Shown: positions 42,504 to 55,197, counted from the stretch's first letter. The stretch is DNA of 64,000 nt from Arthrobacter sp. ZGTC131 (GCF_002929275.1 NZ_PJIK01000002.1:187958-251957); one strand, 5' to 3'. Numbers and translations are program-made. The notes: generated by a model from the sequence alone, not told the origin.

Positions 42504-45500
42504 GAATCCGACTGACGCTTCGCCGGGACCCCGCGGAGGCCAAGGACCTGGCCGTCACGGTGGACGGCCTCGCCACCGTGGCGGACATCGCCACGGAACT
42601 CTGGACAGCAGACCCCGGCCGGCGGGATGAGCCCGCGCCGGCCAACCTCTCGCTCCGGATCGACGAGGCGTTCGTTGCCGGCGGCATGCGCGGGATCGTC
42701 CTCAACCGCATGGACAACCTCCTGGAATCGGGCCTGCGGCCGGGATCGGTTGTTTCGCTGACGCAAGTCAGCGAGCAGTTCGGAGTTCCCGGAACCGGCG
42801 GCGGCACCGCCGCCGGCCGTGGACCCGCCGCCGCCACCCTCCGCATTCTTTCCGGGCCCGACGTCGGCCGGGAGTTTTCGCTGCCGTCCGGCACCAGCTA
42901 CATCGGCCGGGACCCGGACGTTGACGTCAGGCTCACCGACCCGCTGACGTCGAAACGGCACGCACGCATCACCGTGGGGGAGAGCGTCGAGATCGTCGAC
43001 ACCAACTCGGCCAACGGCCTCCAGATGGACGGGCTGCCCGTCACCCGCGCCACCCTGAATTCTGCGGACACCGTGACGTTGGGCGACACCGAGCTCACCG
43101 TGGTGCCGCTGGCCCGCAGCGGTGCGGCCGCCCCGACGTCGCCCCTCGTTGACTTCAACCGGTCCCCGCGCGTGGTTCCCCGGTTCAACCCGTCAAAGCG
43201 GGTGCCGCCTGCGGGGCCGAAACGGCAGGACCACCACCCTTTCCCGTACATCATGCTGGTAGCCCCGCTGATGATGGGCGCCGTCCTCTTCGCCGTCACG
43301 CAAAGCCTGATTTCCATGCTGTTCATGCTCATGATGCCGCTGTTCATCGTGGGGCACTACGTGGACCAGAAACTGCAGTCCAAGCGGGAACGCAAGGAAC
43401 AGCTCAAGCAGTTCCGCGAAGCGATGGCCGCGTTCCGGCAGGACATCACCGAGCTGCAGCGGGTGGAACGGGCGGTCCGGCTCCAGGAGGCGCCGTCCGT
43501 CAGCGACACCGTCGATTCGATCTACAAGCTCGGCCCGCTGCTCTGGACCCACCGGCCCGAGCATCAGGGGTTCCTGGGTCTCCGGTTCGGACTCGGCACG
43601 GTGCCGTCGCGGGTGCCGTTCGAGGAACCGAACTTCAGCGAAACCGAAACGGAGTACCGGCGCGAGATCGAGGACTGCCTGGCACAGTTCCGGGAGATTG
43701 AAGGCGTGCCCGTCGTCTCGCAGCTGCGGTCTTCCGGCTCGTTCGGCCTCGCGGGTTCCCGCGGGCTCGTCGACGACGTCGCCAGGGGCATGGTGCTGCA
43801 GCTCGTCGGCCTGCACTCGCCAGCCGAGGTTGCGGTAACAGCCATCACCTCCACCCGGTCGAGGGAGCGCTGGAACTGGCTGCAGTGGCTGCCGCACGTC
43901 GGGTCAAGCCACAGCCCGCTCACCGGCGACCACCTTGCGGCCGGCTCCGCCAGCGGTTCCAGCCTCCTGGCCCGGCTCGAGGACCTCCTGGAACTCCGCG
44001 AAGCCGGGCGGCAGCCGTCAGCGCCCGCCCACCGGCCAGGCATCCACGACGAAGCCGGGGACGTCCCCGCCCCGGTGCTGCCCGCGGTCCTGGTCATCAT
44101 CGAGGACGACGCCCCGGTGGACCGCGGGAGGCTGACCCGCCTCGTGGAGCGCGGGCCCGACTCCGGCGTGCACGTTCTGTGGGTAGCCACCGGCGTTGAG
44201 GCCCTGCCGGCCGCGTGCCGCGACTTCATGGCGGTCGACGGCGAACACGGGACCACCACGGGGCAGGTCAGGCTGGGGCGGCACACCTACCCCGTGAGCT
44301 GCGAAAGCCTCGACGCCGAACTCGCCGGCCAGCTGGCGCGCATGCTTTCGCCCGTGGTGGACGCCGGAAAGCCGCTGGAAGACGAGTCGAACCTGCCCCG
44401 CGCCGTCTCCTACGCGGCGCTCATCGGCAAGGATTTCCTGGACAGTCCGCAGGCTGTCGCGGAACGGTGGCAGGAAAACAACTCCGTCCGCACCGCCGCC
44501 GTCGCGAACCGCAAGGACACCGGGTCGCTGCGGGCGCTGGTGGGATCCAAGGGCGTTGAGCCGCTGTACCTGGACCTCAAGAACGAGGGCCCCCACGCCC
44601 TGGTGGGCGGCACCACGGGTGCGGGCAAGTCCGAGTTCCTGCAGTCCTGGGTCATGGGCATGGCCACCGCCTACAGCCCGGACCGGGTCAGCTTTCTCTT
44701 CGTCGACTACAAGGGCGGTGCCGCATTTGCGGACTGCCTGCACCTGCCGCACACGGTGGGGCTCGTCACGGACCTCTCGCCGCACCTTGTCCGCCGCGCC
44801 CTGACCTCGCTGCGCGCCGAACTGCACTACCGGGAGCGCCTGCTGAACCGGAAGAAGGCCAAGGACCTGCTCGCCCTGCAGCGCGAGGCCGACCCCGACG
44901 CGCCGCCGTACCTGGTGATCGTGGTGGACGAGTTCGCCGCCCTCGCCACCGAGGTGCCCGAATTCGTGGACGGCGTGGTTGACGTCGCCGCCCGCGGCCG
45001 GTCGCTCGGGCTCCACCTCATCCTCGCCACGCAGCGGCCCGCCGGCGTCATCAAGGAGAGCCTTCGCGCCAACACCAACCTCCGCGTGGCGCTGCGCATG
45101 GCCGACGAGGACGACGCAACCGACATCCTCGGGGTGCCGGATGCCGCCTACTTCGACCCCTCCATTCCGGGCCGCGGCGCGGCAAAAACCGGACCGGGCC
45201 GCATCCAGGGATTCCAGACCGGCTACGCCGGCGGCTGGACCACCGAACGGCCGCAGCGCCCGCAGATCGACATCGTGGAAATGGCCTTCGGATCCGGTCC
45301 CGCGTGGGCCACACCTGCCCCGGAATCCCCGGTCAAGGACGAGCCGTCCGGTCCCAACGACATTGCGCGGATGACGGCCAACGTCATCCGCGCGGCGGAC
45401 CTCCTGGCCATCAGACCGCCCCGCAAGCCGTGGCTGAACGAACTGGCCATGACCTACGACTTCTCCCTGCTGCCGAACCCGCGGACGGACGAGCGGCTGC

Positions 45501-46963
45501 TGCTCGGCGTCGCCGATGATCCCGCCCGCCAGGACCAGCCCACGGTCTTCTACGAGCCGGACCGGGACGGCAACATGGCCATCTACGGCACCGGAGGCTC
45601 GGGCAAGTCTGCCGCGCTCCGCGGGATCGCCATTGCCGCCGCTGTCACCCCCCGCGGCGGCCCGGTGCACGTCTACGGGATCGACTGCGGCTCCGCCGGG
45701 CTGAAAATGCTCGAAGAGCTCCCTCACGTCGGCGAGATCATCGACGGCGACGACGTCGAGCGGGTGGGCCGTCTCCTGCGCTGGCTCCGTGACCTGGCGG
45801 AGGACCGTTCGGCACGCTTCGCCGAGGTCCGGGCGTCCACCATCGTGGAGTACCGTAAGCTCGCCGCCATGCCCGACGAGAAACGCATCTTCGTGCTCGT
45901 GGACGGCATGTCCGCCTTCCGCGAGACGTACGAGTACAGCCGCCTGTCCTCCTTGTGGGACCTCTTCCTGCAGCTGGCGACCGACGGCCGTCCCCTGGGC
46001 ATCCACCTCGTGGTCACCGGTGACCGCCCCAACTCCGTGCCGCCGTCGTTGCTTGCGTCCATCCAGCGCCGGCTGGTGCTGCGCCTGTCGTCCGAGGACG
46101 ACTATATGGCCATGGACGTTCCGAAGGACGTCCTGGGCAAGGCCTCGCCTCCCGGGCGCGGCCTGCTGGGCAGCCATGAGGTGCAGCTCGCCGTCCTGGG
46201 CGGCAACTCCAACCTGGCGCTGCAGGCCCGGGAGGTCCACAAGCTCAGCGAGGCCATGCTGCGCCAGGGCGTCGAGAAGGCCCCGCAGATCGAGCGGCTG
46301 CCGGAACAGGTGGACCTGGACATCCTTCCGGCCGGCCTGCCGGACCTCCCCGTGATCGGCGTCGACGACGAAACCCTGCAGCCTGCCGCGATCATGGCCA
46401 AGGGCTCACTCCTGCTGGCCGGTCCGCCGGGCGCCGGCAGGACCGTGGCGCTGGTGACCCTCGCCTACGCGCTGCGCCGGTCCAGCCCCGAAACGGAGCT
46501 GGTCTACATCGCGTCGCGGAAGTCGGCTGTGGCGGGGCTGCCGGTCTGGGACCGTTCGCTCGTGGGCCCGGACGACGTCGAGGAAGCGGTCGGGGCGTTG
46601 ACCGACCATTCCTCGGCCAACCCGGGGAAGCTCGCCATCTTCATCGAGGGCCTCACCGAATTCACGGGCACCCTTGCTGAGTCCGGCGTGGAGCGGCTGG
46701 TGGCGGCCTCCATTAAGGCCGATCAATGGGTGGTCGGGGAGTCCGAGACGTCCACGTGGTCCTCGGCCTGGTCACTGGCCCAGCCCTTCAAATCCGGGAG
46801 GCGCGGGCTGCTGATCAACCCGGGGGACATGGAGGGGGACAGCCTGCTCAACACCTCACTCGGCCGGGTCAGCACCGACTTCATTCCGGGCCGCGGCTAC
46901 ATCGTGGGCCGGGGCAAAGTGCGCAAACTGCAGGTCGCCCTGCCTCCGGAGAGCCGGCAGTGA
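42500..46963 (+). CDS. EssC/EccC-like FtsK/SpoIIIE ATPase with N-terminal FHA domain
   Basis: A 1487-residue type VII secretion-like motor. Residues 1-100 are a beta-grasp-like domain (MRIRLTLRRDPAEAKDLAV); 115-205 an FHA domain (YIGRDPDVDV, TSKRHARI, VDTNSANGL); two membrane helices lie about 250-295; then come a coiled region and three P-loop modules. Module 1 has GGTTGAGKS (about residue 703) and VIVVDEFAAL. Module 2 has YGTGGSGKSAAL (about 1029) and VLVDGMSAF, where the usual Walker B Glu is missing. Module 3 has GPPGAGRT (about 1307) with the invariant Lys replaced by Arg. The order FHA, two helices, three ATPases follows Firmicutes EssC more than mycobacterial EccC. No WXG100, EccB, EccD, EccE or mycosin gene lies in the window. 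It is the last gene of the operon. Confidence 0.9.
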   Translation: MRIRLTLRRDPAEAKDLAVTVDGLATVADIATELWTADPGRRDEPAPANLSLRIDEAFVAGGMRGIVLNRMDNLLESGLRPGSVVSLTQVSEQFGVPGTGGGTAAGRGPAAATLRILSGPDVGREFSLPSGTSYIGRDPDVDVRLTDPLTSKRHARITVGESVEIVDTNSANGLQMDGLPVTRATLNSADTVTLGDTELTVVPLARSGAAAPTSPLVDFNRSPRVVPRFNPSKRVPPAGPKRQDHHPFPYIMLVAPLMMGAVLFAVTQSLISMLFMLMMPLFIVGHYVDQKLQSKRERKEQLKQFREAMAAFRQDITELQRVERAVRLQEAPSVSDTVDSIYKLGPLLWTHRPEHQGFLGLRFGLGTVPSRVPFEEPNFSETETEYRREIEDCLAQFREIEGVPVVSQLRSSGSFGLAGSRGLVDDVARGMVLQLVGLHSPAEVAVTAITSTRSRERWNWLQWLPHVGSSHSPLTGDHLAAGSASGSSLLARLEDLLELREAGRQPSAPAHRPGIHDEAGDVPAPVLPAVLVIIEDDAPVDRGRLTRLVERGPDSGVHVLWVATGVEALPAACRDFMAVDGEHGTTTGQVRLGRHTYPVSCESLDAELAGQLARMLSPVVDAGKPLEDESNLPRAVSYAALIGKDFLDSPQAVAERWQENNSVRTAAVANRKDTGSLRALVGSKGVEPLYLDLKNEGPHALVGGTTGAGKSEFLQSWVMGMATAYSPDRVSFLFVDYKGGAAFADCLHLPHTVGLVTDLSPHLVRRALTSLRAELHYRERLLNRKKAKDLLALQREADPDAPPYLVIVVDEFAALATEVPEFVDGVVDVAARGRSLGLHLILATQRPAGVIKESLRANTNLRVALRMADEDDATDILGVPDAAYFDPSIPGRGAAKTGPGRIQGFQTGYAGGWTTERPQRPQIDIVEMAFGSGPAWATPAPESPVKDEPSGPNDIARMTANVIRAADLLAIRPPRKPWLNELAMTYDFSLLPNPRTDERLLLGVADDPARQDQPTVFYEPDRDGNMAIYGTGGSGKSAALRGIAIAAAVTPRGGPVHVYGIDCGSAGLKMLEELPHVGEIIDGDDVERVGRLLRWLRDLAEDRSARFAEVRASTIVEYRKLAAMPDEKRIFVLVDGMSAFRETYEYSRLSSLWDLFLQLATDGRPLGIHLVVTGDRPNSVPPSLLASIQRRLVLRLSSEDDYMAMDVPKDVLGKASPPGRGLLGSHEVQLAVLGGNSNLALQAREVHKLSEAMLRQGVEKAPQIERLPEQVDLDILPAGLPDLPVIGVDDETLQPAAIMAKGSLLLAGPPGAGRTVALVTLAYALRRSSPETELVYIASRKSAVAGLPVWDRSLVGPDDVEEAVGALTDHSSANPGKLAIFIEGLTEFTGTLAESGVERLVAASIKADQWVVGESETSTWSSAWSLAQPFKSGRRGLLINPGDMEGDSLLNTSLGRVSTDFIPGRGYIVGRGKVRKLQVALPPESRQ

Positions 46964-47051
46964 GGGATTTGCTACGCCGCGCCGCCCTGTAGGAAGATAC
47001 CCGGGACAAGACTCGGTGCGGGACTGTCCTGCGCAGCTGCAAAGGTAATCC

Positions 47052-50831
<3,780 letters not shown>

Positions 50832-50848
50832 CGCGGCACACTTCTTAC

Positions 50849-50865
50849 CCGGCCTGCCAGGCCGG
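50849..50865. terminator. Hairpin between convergent IMPase and cupin genes
   Basis: CCGGCC-TGCCA-GGCCGG lies in the 45-bp gap between converging genes. The short GC stem could act in both directions. Confidence 0.5.
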
Positions 50866-50876
50866 CCCGGACAACT

Positions 50877-51386
50877 TCAGCCCGGGGGCCTCAGGTTGTA
50901 GCGCGAAATGATGTCCGGCAGCCAGGGTGCCTCGGCGAAGTACAGCCCGTAGTCGGACGCCAGTTTTTCGATGACCGCGGGGTCCGGCAGGCCTGCCTCA
51001 ATTTGGTCCGCGATGCCCCAGAAGAAGTGCTCAAACCCGGCGGGGCTGATCACTTCGATCATGCGCGCAGGAATCTTGCCTGCGTTCCACATGGCGTGCA
51101 GTTCATTTCGGGGCTTGGTGATGTATCCGCCTGCACCGAGCACAGCTTCGCGGTCACCGGACCGGAAGCCTATTTCTCCCCCGATGACGATTGAGTACTC
51201 GTCTTCACGCGTGTGGATGTGTGGCTGTACGAGCGCCCCTACCGGAAACGGATGCTCCACTATAGAGAGCTGCTGGTTTGTGTCTTCCCCGAAAAGTTTG
51301 AAGACGACGCCGATGCTGCCCAGCGTCGCTTCGCGTCCCTCACCAGGCTGCACGACGGTTAGCCGCGGAGCCTCCTCTTGTCCCAT
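50877..51386 (-). CDS. Cupin domain protein
   Basis: A 169-residue single-domain cupin. The metal-binding motif 1 reads VQPHIHTREDEYSIVIGGEI, matching G-x5-HxH-x3/4-E-x6-G with His, His and Glu ligands. Motif 2 (ELHAMWNAG) keeps the His. The remainder (GFEHFFWGIADQIEAG) matches small cupins found with quercetinase- or hydrolase-like annotations. No substrate is evident. A GAAGGGAAGG sequence upstream of the ATG gives a strong ribosome-binding site. It is divergent from the GNAT gene and a single-gene unit. Confidence 0.82.
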   Translation of the reverse strand: MGQEEAPRLTVVQPGEGREATLGSIGVVFKLFGEDTNQQLSIVEHPFPVGALVQPHIHTREDEYSIVIGGEIGFRSGDREAVLGAGGYITKPRNELHAMWNAGKIPARMIEVISPAGFEHFFWGIADQIEAGLPDPAVIEKLASDYGLYFAEAPWLPDIISRYNLRPPG

Positions 51387-51495
51387 GGTCCTTCCCTTCG
51401 TTTCGCCTTGCGGGTGACCACCGAATTATCTTGCTGGGACAACGCGGTGTACAGAGCATTCTGGCTGCCGGCCGACGAGTGATAGTTCAGTCACG

Positions 51496-51509
51496 GAAAC
51501 AGCTGTTTC
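51496..51509. promoter_or_regulatory. Perfect palindrome upstream of the GNAT gene
   Basis: GAAACAGCTGTTTC is a 14-bp perfect palindrome just upstream of the expected -35 region of the GNAT promoter, in the shared intergenic region with the cupin gene. Candidate operator; the regulator is unknown. Confidence 0.35.
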
Positions 51510-51534
51510 GCGCTGCGCATCCAGCCGCTGGAAC

Positions 51535-51546
51535 TAGCATTGACGG
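51535..51546 (+). promoter_or_regulatory. -10 box TAGCAT, 6 nt before the GNAT GTG (leaderless)
   Basis: TAGCAT (51535-51540), then TGACGG, then the GTG at 51547. Confidence 0.55.
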
Positions 51547-52050
51547 GTGCAGCCGCAGATCATTGTCCGTCCAGCCGTCCCCGCCGATTACGAGGCGATA
51601 GCCCGGATCACCCGCGATTCCTATCTGGCGGCAGGATACTTCGACAGCGCCGACCACCCCTACATGAAGCAGATCCAGGACGTGGCCAGGCGGGCGGCGC
51701 AGGCCACCATCTGGGTGGCCGAACGGGATGCCCGGATTGTGGGGTCCGTGACGCTGGCGGTTGCCGGCGAGCCGTATGCGGACATCGCCCTCGACGACGA
51801 ACTCGAATTCCGGATGCTCGTGGTGGACCCGGCCGTGCAGCGCAGCGGTGCCGGGCAGGCCCTGGTGGAAGCGATCATCGCGCACGCCAGGTCGCTCGAC
51901 GGCATCCGCGCTGTGGCGCTGACCACCGGCGGAACGTGGGAGAGCGCCCACGGCCTCTACCGGAAGACCGGCTTCCGGCGGGTCCCTGAGCGCGACTGGT
52001 TCGTGCCGGACACCGACATAAAGCTGCTGGTTTTCCGGCTGGACGTCTAG
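51547..52050 (+). CDS. GNAT-family N-acetyltransferase
   Basis: A 167-residue GNAT acetyltransferase. It begins IIVRPAVPADYEAIARITRD, the usual first strand and helix. Motif A is FRMLVVDPAVQRSGAGQALV, containing the acetyl-CoA pyrophosphate loop (Q/RxxGxG/A) in the form QRSGAGQ. Motif B region AHGLYRKTGFRRV follows. The substrate is unknown. The start is a GTG at 51547 with a -10 box 6 nt upstream and no ribosome-binding site, so it is probably leaderless. Confidence 0.87.
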   Translation: MQPQIIVRPAVPADYEAIARITRDSYLAAGYFDSADHPYMKQIQDVARRAAQATIWVAERDARIVGSVTLAVAGEPYADIALDDELEFRMLVVDPAVQRSGAGQALVEAIIAHARSLDGIRAVALTTGGTWESAHGLYRKTGFRRVPERDWFVPDTDIKLLVFRLDV

Positions 52051-52141
52051 CCGCCCTAGAGTGGTGCCGACTCATTTCCCTCCGCCCCATTCCCCGGCTG
52101 CCACAGCGCCGCTGGCATGCGGCCCCAGTGAAAGGCGCACC

Positions 52142-52525
52142 ATGCGCAAGACATTCGGCACCGGTTCCGTCTGGGAACAGACCCTTGGCTACTCCCGCGC
52201 AGTCCAGGTGGACAACACGCTGTACATTTCCGCCACCGCCGCCAGCGGTGAGGACGGCATCGTCGGCAGCGACTTCTACGAGCAGACCAAGTACATCCTC
52301 CAAAAGCTGGAAGCAGTCCTGGCCGACGCCGGCTTCGGGTTCGCCGACGTCGTGCAGTCCAAGCTCTACCTGACGGACATCAGCAAGTGGGAAGACGCCG
52401 GCCGTGCCCACGGCGAAGTGTTCGGGGAGATCCGCCCCACGCTGTCCCTCGTGCACGTGCTGCCGTTCCTGGACCCGAAGATGCTCGTGGAGATCGAGCT
52501 CGTCGCCCAGAAGAGCGCCAGCTAA
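52142..52525 (+). CDS. RidA/YjgF-family protein
   Basis: A 127-residue single-domain Rid protein. YSRAVQVDNTLYISATAA is the N-terminal strand pair, QTKYILQKLEAVLADAGFGF the central helix, and DVVQSKLYLTDISKW with MLVEIELVAQ the remaining core. RidA proper deaminates reactive enamines and imines from PLP enzymes using a conserved Arg near the C-terminus. Here the Arg in EIRPTLSLVHV seems shifted by one position, so I cannot say whether the enzyme activity is kept; it may belong to another Rid subfamily. The start is the ATG at 52142 after AAAGG. A strong hairpin follows. Confidence 0.85.
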   Translation: MRKTFGTGSVWEQTLGYSRAVQVDNTLYISATAASGEDGIVGSDFYEQTKYILQKLEAVLADAGFGFADVVQSKLYLTDISKWEDAGRAHGEVFGEIRPTLSLVHVLPFLDPKMLVEIELVAQKSAS

Positions 52526-52532
52526 ATAAGCG

Positions 52533-52590
52533 CGAACGTACACTTGAGGCCCCTTCCAGGCGCAGTTCAGGGGCCTCAAGTGTTCGTTCG
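52533..52590. terminator. Bidirectional terminator between ridA-like and response regulator genes
   Basis: 21-bp arms (52533-52553 and 52570-52590) with a single mismatch and a 16-nt loop; the core is ACACTTGAGGCCCC with its complement. It serves two convergent genes. Confidence 0.85.
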
Positions 52591-52595
52591 TGCTC

Positions 52596-53261
52596 TTAGG
52601 AGGCTGGCAGGCCGTAGCGGTGTTCGGGCCGGCCCGTGGTTCCGTAGCGGAGCTGGATTTCGACGGCGCCGTCGTCCGCCAGCGAGGACAGGTACCGCTG
52701 GGCGGTGGCGCGGGAAACGCCCACCCGCCCGGCCACCTCGGCTGCGGAATACTGCTCGCCCGATTCCAGGGATTCCAGCACTGCCGCCTCCGTGGCGGAC
52801 CGCGGTTTGGCCGACGGCGACACGTCGCCGGGGATGAGGGCACGCTTGGCCCGCTCCACGGTGTCCTGGTCCAGCGAACCCGGCTGGGCCAGGATCCGCC
52901 GGTACCGGGCATAGGAGCGCAGCTGCTGGGACAGGGACTCGGCGGTGAACGGCTTCAGCAAATAGCCCAGGGCGCCGCGCCGGAACGCCGTCCGCAGCGA
53001 GGCGGCATCGGAAGCCGCACTCAGGATCATGGTGTCCACGTCCAGCTGGTGTAGCAGATCCAGGCCGGAAGCGTCGGGCAGGTAGACATCCAGCAGGACC
53101 AGGTCCGGGCGCAGGCTGTGGATAGACTGCAGCGCCAGCGACGCCGAACCCGCCGGCGGCAGCGCCAGGAACCCCGCCACCGAGTCCACGTAGGCCGCGT
53201 GGAGCTTGGCCACGTGGAAATCGTCATCCACAATCAGCACCCTGAAGTCCTCAGACATCAT
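52596..53261 (-). CDS. CitB/DcuR-type response regulator
   Basis: A 221-residue response regulator. The receiver domain has LIVDDDFHVAKLH (acidic pocket), phospho-acceptor Asp in LVLLDVYLPD (about residue 56) and the conserved Lys in YLLKPF. The C-terminal output domain (YSAAEVAGRVGVSRATAQRYL) is a winged helix-turn-helix like that of CitB and DcuR. It is encoded 21 nt downstream of the sensor kinase gene, with which it forms an operon. It should activate the divergent citrate transporter gene when the kinase senses a tri- or dicarboxylate. The HTH is preceded by a Pro/Ser/Ala linker. Confidence 0.9.
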   Translation of the reverse strand: MMSEDFRVLIVDDDFHVAKLHAAYVDSVAGFLALPPAGSASLALQSIHSLRPDLVLLDVYLPDASGLDLLHQLDVDTMILSAASDAASLRTAFRRGALGYLLKPFTAESLSQQLRSYARYRRILAQPGSLDQDTVERAKRALIPGDVSPSAKPRSATEAAVLESLESGEQYSAAEVAGRVGVSRATAQRYLSSLADDGAVEIQLRYGTTGRPEHRYGLPAS

Positions 53262-53282
53262 CGTCCCATCCTCGTCTGTTCC

Positions 53283-55004
53283 TCAGTCTTTCCGCGCCGT
53301 GGTGGTACCCGGCAGCATGGCCATGAAAACGGCACCAGGCCCGCCCGCACCGCCGGGCTCCAGCACCCTGACATCGCCGCCGCGGCGCCGCGCCAGCTGC
53401 CGCGCCAGGGCTAGCCCCAGGCCCTGGCCGCCTGCGGAGCTGACGGAACCGCCCGCCGAGCGGACCGGGCCGGCCGCCGTCGTGAATCCTTCCGCGAACA
53501 CCGCCTCCGGGTCCGCACCGTCCGGGAGCCCGTCACCGGAATCGGCGACGACGATGTGCAGGGTCCCGCCGTCGTCGGTCGGCTCGTCCAGCAGTTCCAG
53601 CTCCACCCAGCGCTCGCCGGCAGAGCCGGCCACGGCGGCGTTGACGGCGTTGTCGATCAGGTTTCCAAGGACCGTGGTGACGTCCTGCGGATCCTTCACC
53701 TGGCCGCGCACCAGGGTCTCGGGCCCGATCCGCAGGGTGACGCCGCGTTCGTCGGCCTCTACGCCCTTGGCTCCGATGAACGCCTGGAGGTAGGGGTCCT
53801 GCAGCAGTTCGGCCTGGTCCACCGGGAACTTCAGCGGTCCCGTGGCGGCGAGCTGCTCGAGGTACTCGCGTGCCTGCTGGTGCTGGCCGATGCTCATGAA
53901 ACCCGCAATGGTGTGCAGCTGGTTGGCGAACTCGTGCCGCTGCGCGCGCAGGGCCGTGGACATGGTTCCGACGGCGTCGAGCTGGCGCGTCAGCTGCTGC
54001 AGCTCGGTGCGGTCCCGCAGCATGACCACCCAGCCAAGGTCCTCCTGGCGGTGCAGTGCCTTGCGGGCACTCGCCACCAGGACCTGTCCGCCCGCGATCA
54101 GCTCCACGGCCTCGCCTTCCCTCGCGTCAGCCTGGGTGAGTGCCTTCAGCTGGGGCGGGACCGGCGCCGCCTTCCAGAGGCTGCCGGACAGGTCGGGCTG
54201 GCCCAGGAGCCGCTGGGCTGCGGCGTTGAAAACGCTGATGCGGCCTTCCGCGGAGATGCCCACCACGCCCTCGTCCACGCCCTCCAGCACCGCCACCTGA
54301 TCGTGGACCAAAGTGCTGATTTCCTCGGGTTCGAGGCCCAGGGTGAGCCGCTGCAGCCTGCGCCTGAGCAGGAACGAGGCCAGGACTCCCGCCAGCAGTG
54401 AACCGGCCGCCGTCAGGACGATTGGCCCGATGTCCCGGCGCAGGCTCTGGCCGATAGTCTCCGTGGAATAGCCCACGCTGACCTCGCCCACCACACTGGG
54501 GGAACCGCCGCCGCTGCCGGCGCCCGGCGCGAACACCGGCACCTTCGCGCCGGCCGACGGCCCCAGCGTTCCCGTGTTGCGGGTGGTGACTTCGCGGCCG
54601 GCCAGTGCCTCGGACGGATCCGTGCTGACCCGCTCGCCCAGCCGCTCGGCGTCGGGATGGGCCAGCCGGAGTCCCGTTTCGTCCGTGATCACCACGAAGA
54701 GGGCGCCGGTGCGCGTGCGCGCCCCCTCGGCGGCCGCCATGAGCGGGCCGGCCAGCAGTTCGGCCGGCGGGGGAGTGCCGGCCTGCCGGCTGATGGCCTG
54801 TACCTCTGCCCGGACGGACGGGTCCGAAGCCACCGTCCGTGCGAGCGTCAGCGCCTGGTTTTCCGCCTCGCGGCCCAGGCGTTCGTAGGTCAGCCAAGCA
54901 TGCACCGCGCCGCTCAGGAGCACCACCAGCAGCACCACGCCGAGCTGCAGCAGCAGCGTCTGCGTGGAGAACCTGAGCGGCAGCCTGCGGGCGGGGCTCT
55001 TCAT
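53283..55004 (-). CDS. CitA/DcuS-type sensor histidine kinase
   Basis: A 573-residue membrane kinase. Helix 1 (about residues 14-36) and helix 2 (about 180-205) flank an extracytoplasmic PDC/Cache sensor domain containing GLRLAHPDAERLGERVST, the R-x-x-HP-x-x-x-x-G signature of citrate/fumarate sensors. A cytoplasmic PAS domain (EGVVGISAEGRISVFNAAA) follows. The H-box is LRAQRHEFANQLHTI (near residue 350), then NLIDNAVNAA (N-box) and GLGLALARQLARRRGG (G-box). The start is placed at the ATG at 55004, supported by AGGAG 5 nt upstream; a frame reaching 55100 would extend into the divergent promoter. It is divergent from the CitMHS gene. Confidence 0.9.
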   Translation of the reverse strand: MKSPARRLPLRFSTQTLLLQLGVVLLVVLLSGAVHAWLTYERLGREAENQALTLARTVASDPSVRAEVQAISRQAGTPPPAELLAGPLMAAAEGARTRTGALFVVITDETGLRLAHPDAERLGERVSTDPSEALAGREVTTRNTGTLGPSAGAKVPVFAPGAGSGGGSPSVVGEVSVGYSTETIGQSLRRDIGPIVLTAAGSLLAGVLASFLLRRRLQRLTLGLEPEEISTLVHDQVAVLEGVDEGVVGISAEGRISVFNAAAQRLLGQPDLSGSLWKAAPVPPQLKALTQADAREGEAVELIAGGQVLVASARKALHRQEDLGWVVMLRDRTELQQLTRQLDAVGTMSTALRAQRHEFANQLHTIAGFMSIGQHQQAREYLEQLAATGPLKFPVDQAELLQDPYLQAFIGAKGVEADERGVTLRIGPETLVRGQVKDPQDVTTVLGNLIDNAVNAAVAGSAGERWVELELLDEPTDDGGTLHIVVADSGDGLPDGADPEAVFAEGFTTAAGPVRSAGGSVSSAGGQGLGLALARQLARRRGGDVRVLEPGGAGGPGAVFMAMLPGTTTARKD

Positions 55005-55197
55005 CGGACTCCTAGATCGGGATGTGGGCGGGCTTGTGTGCAGACCGCTGGCGGTGCGTGAGCAGAATGCGCAAAATGCTCCCAATAAGCAGTATGCCAA
55101 TCAATTGGGCCAAAGGCACTGCCGTGACCGGCGCCACTCTAACGTCTGTAGTGCGCATCACATCGAGGTGGTGCCATTCATTAAGAAGGAGCCGGCT

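Noticed and set aside
44018-46240. A 740-codon open frame antisense to the EssC-like ATPase
   Set aside because: It mirrors high-GC codon bias on the sense strand, which carries clear Walker motifs.
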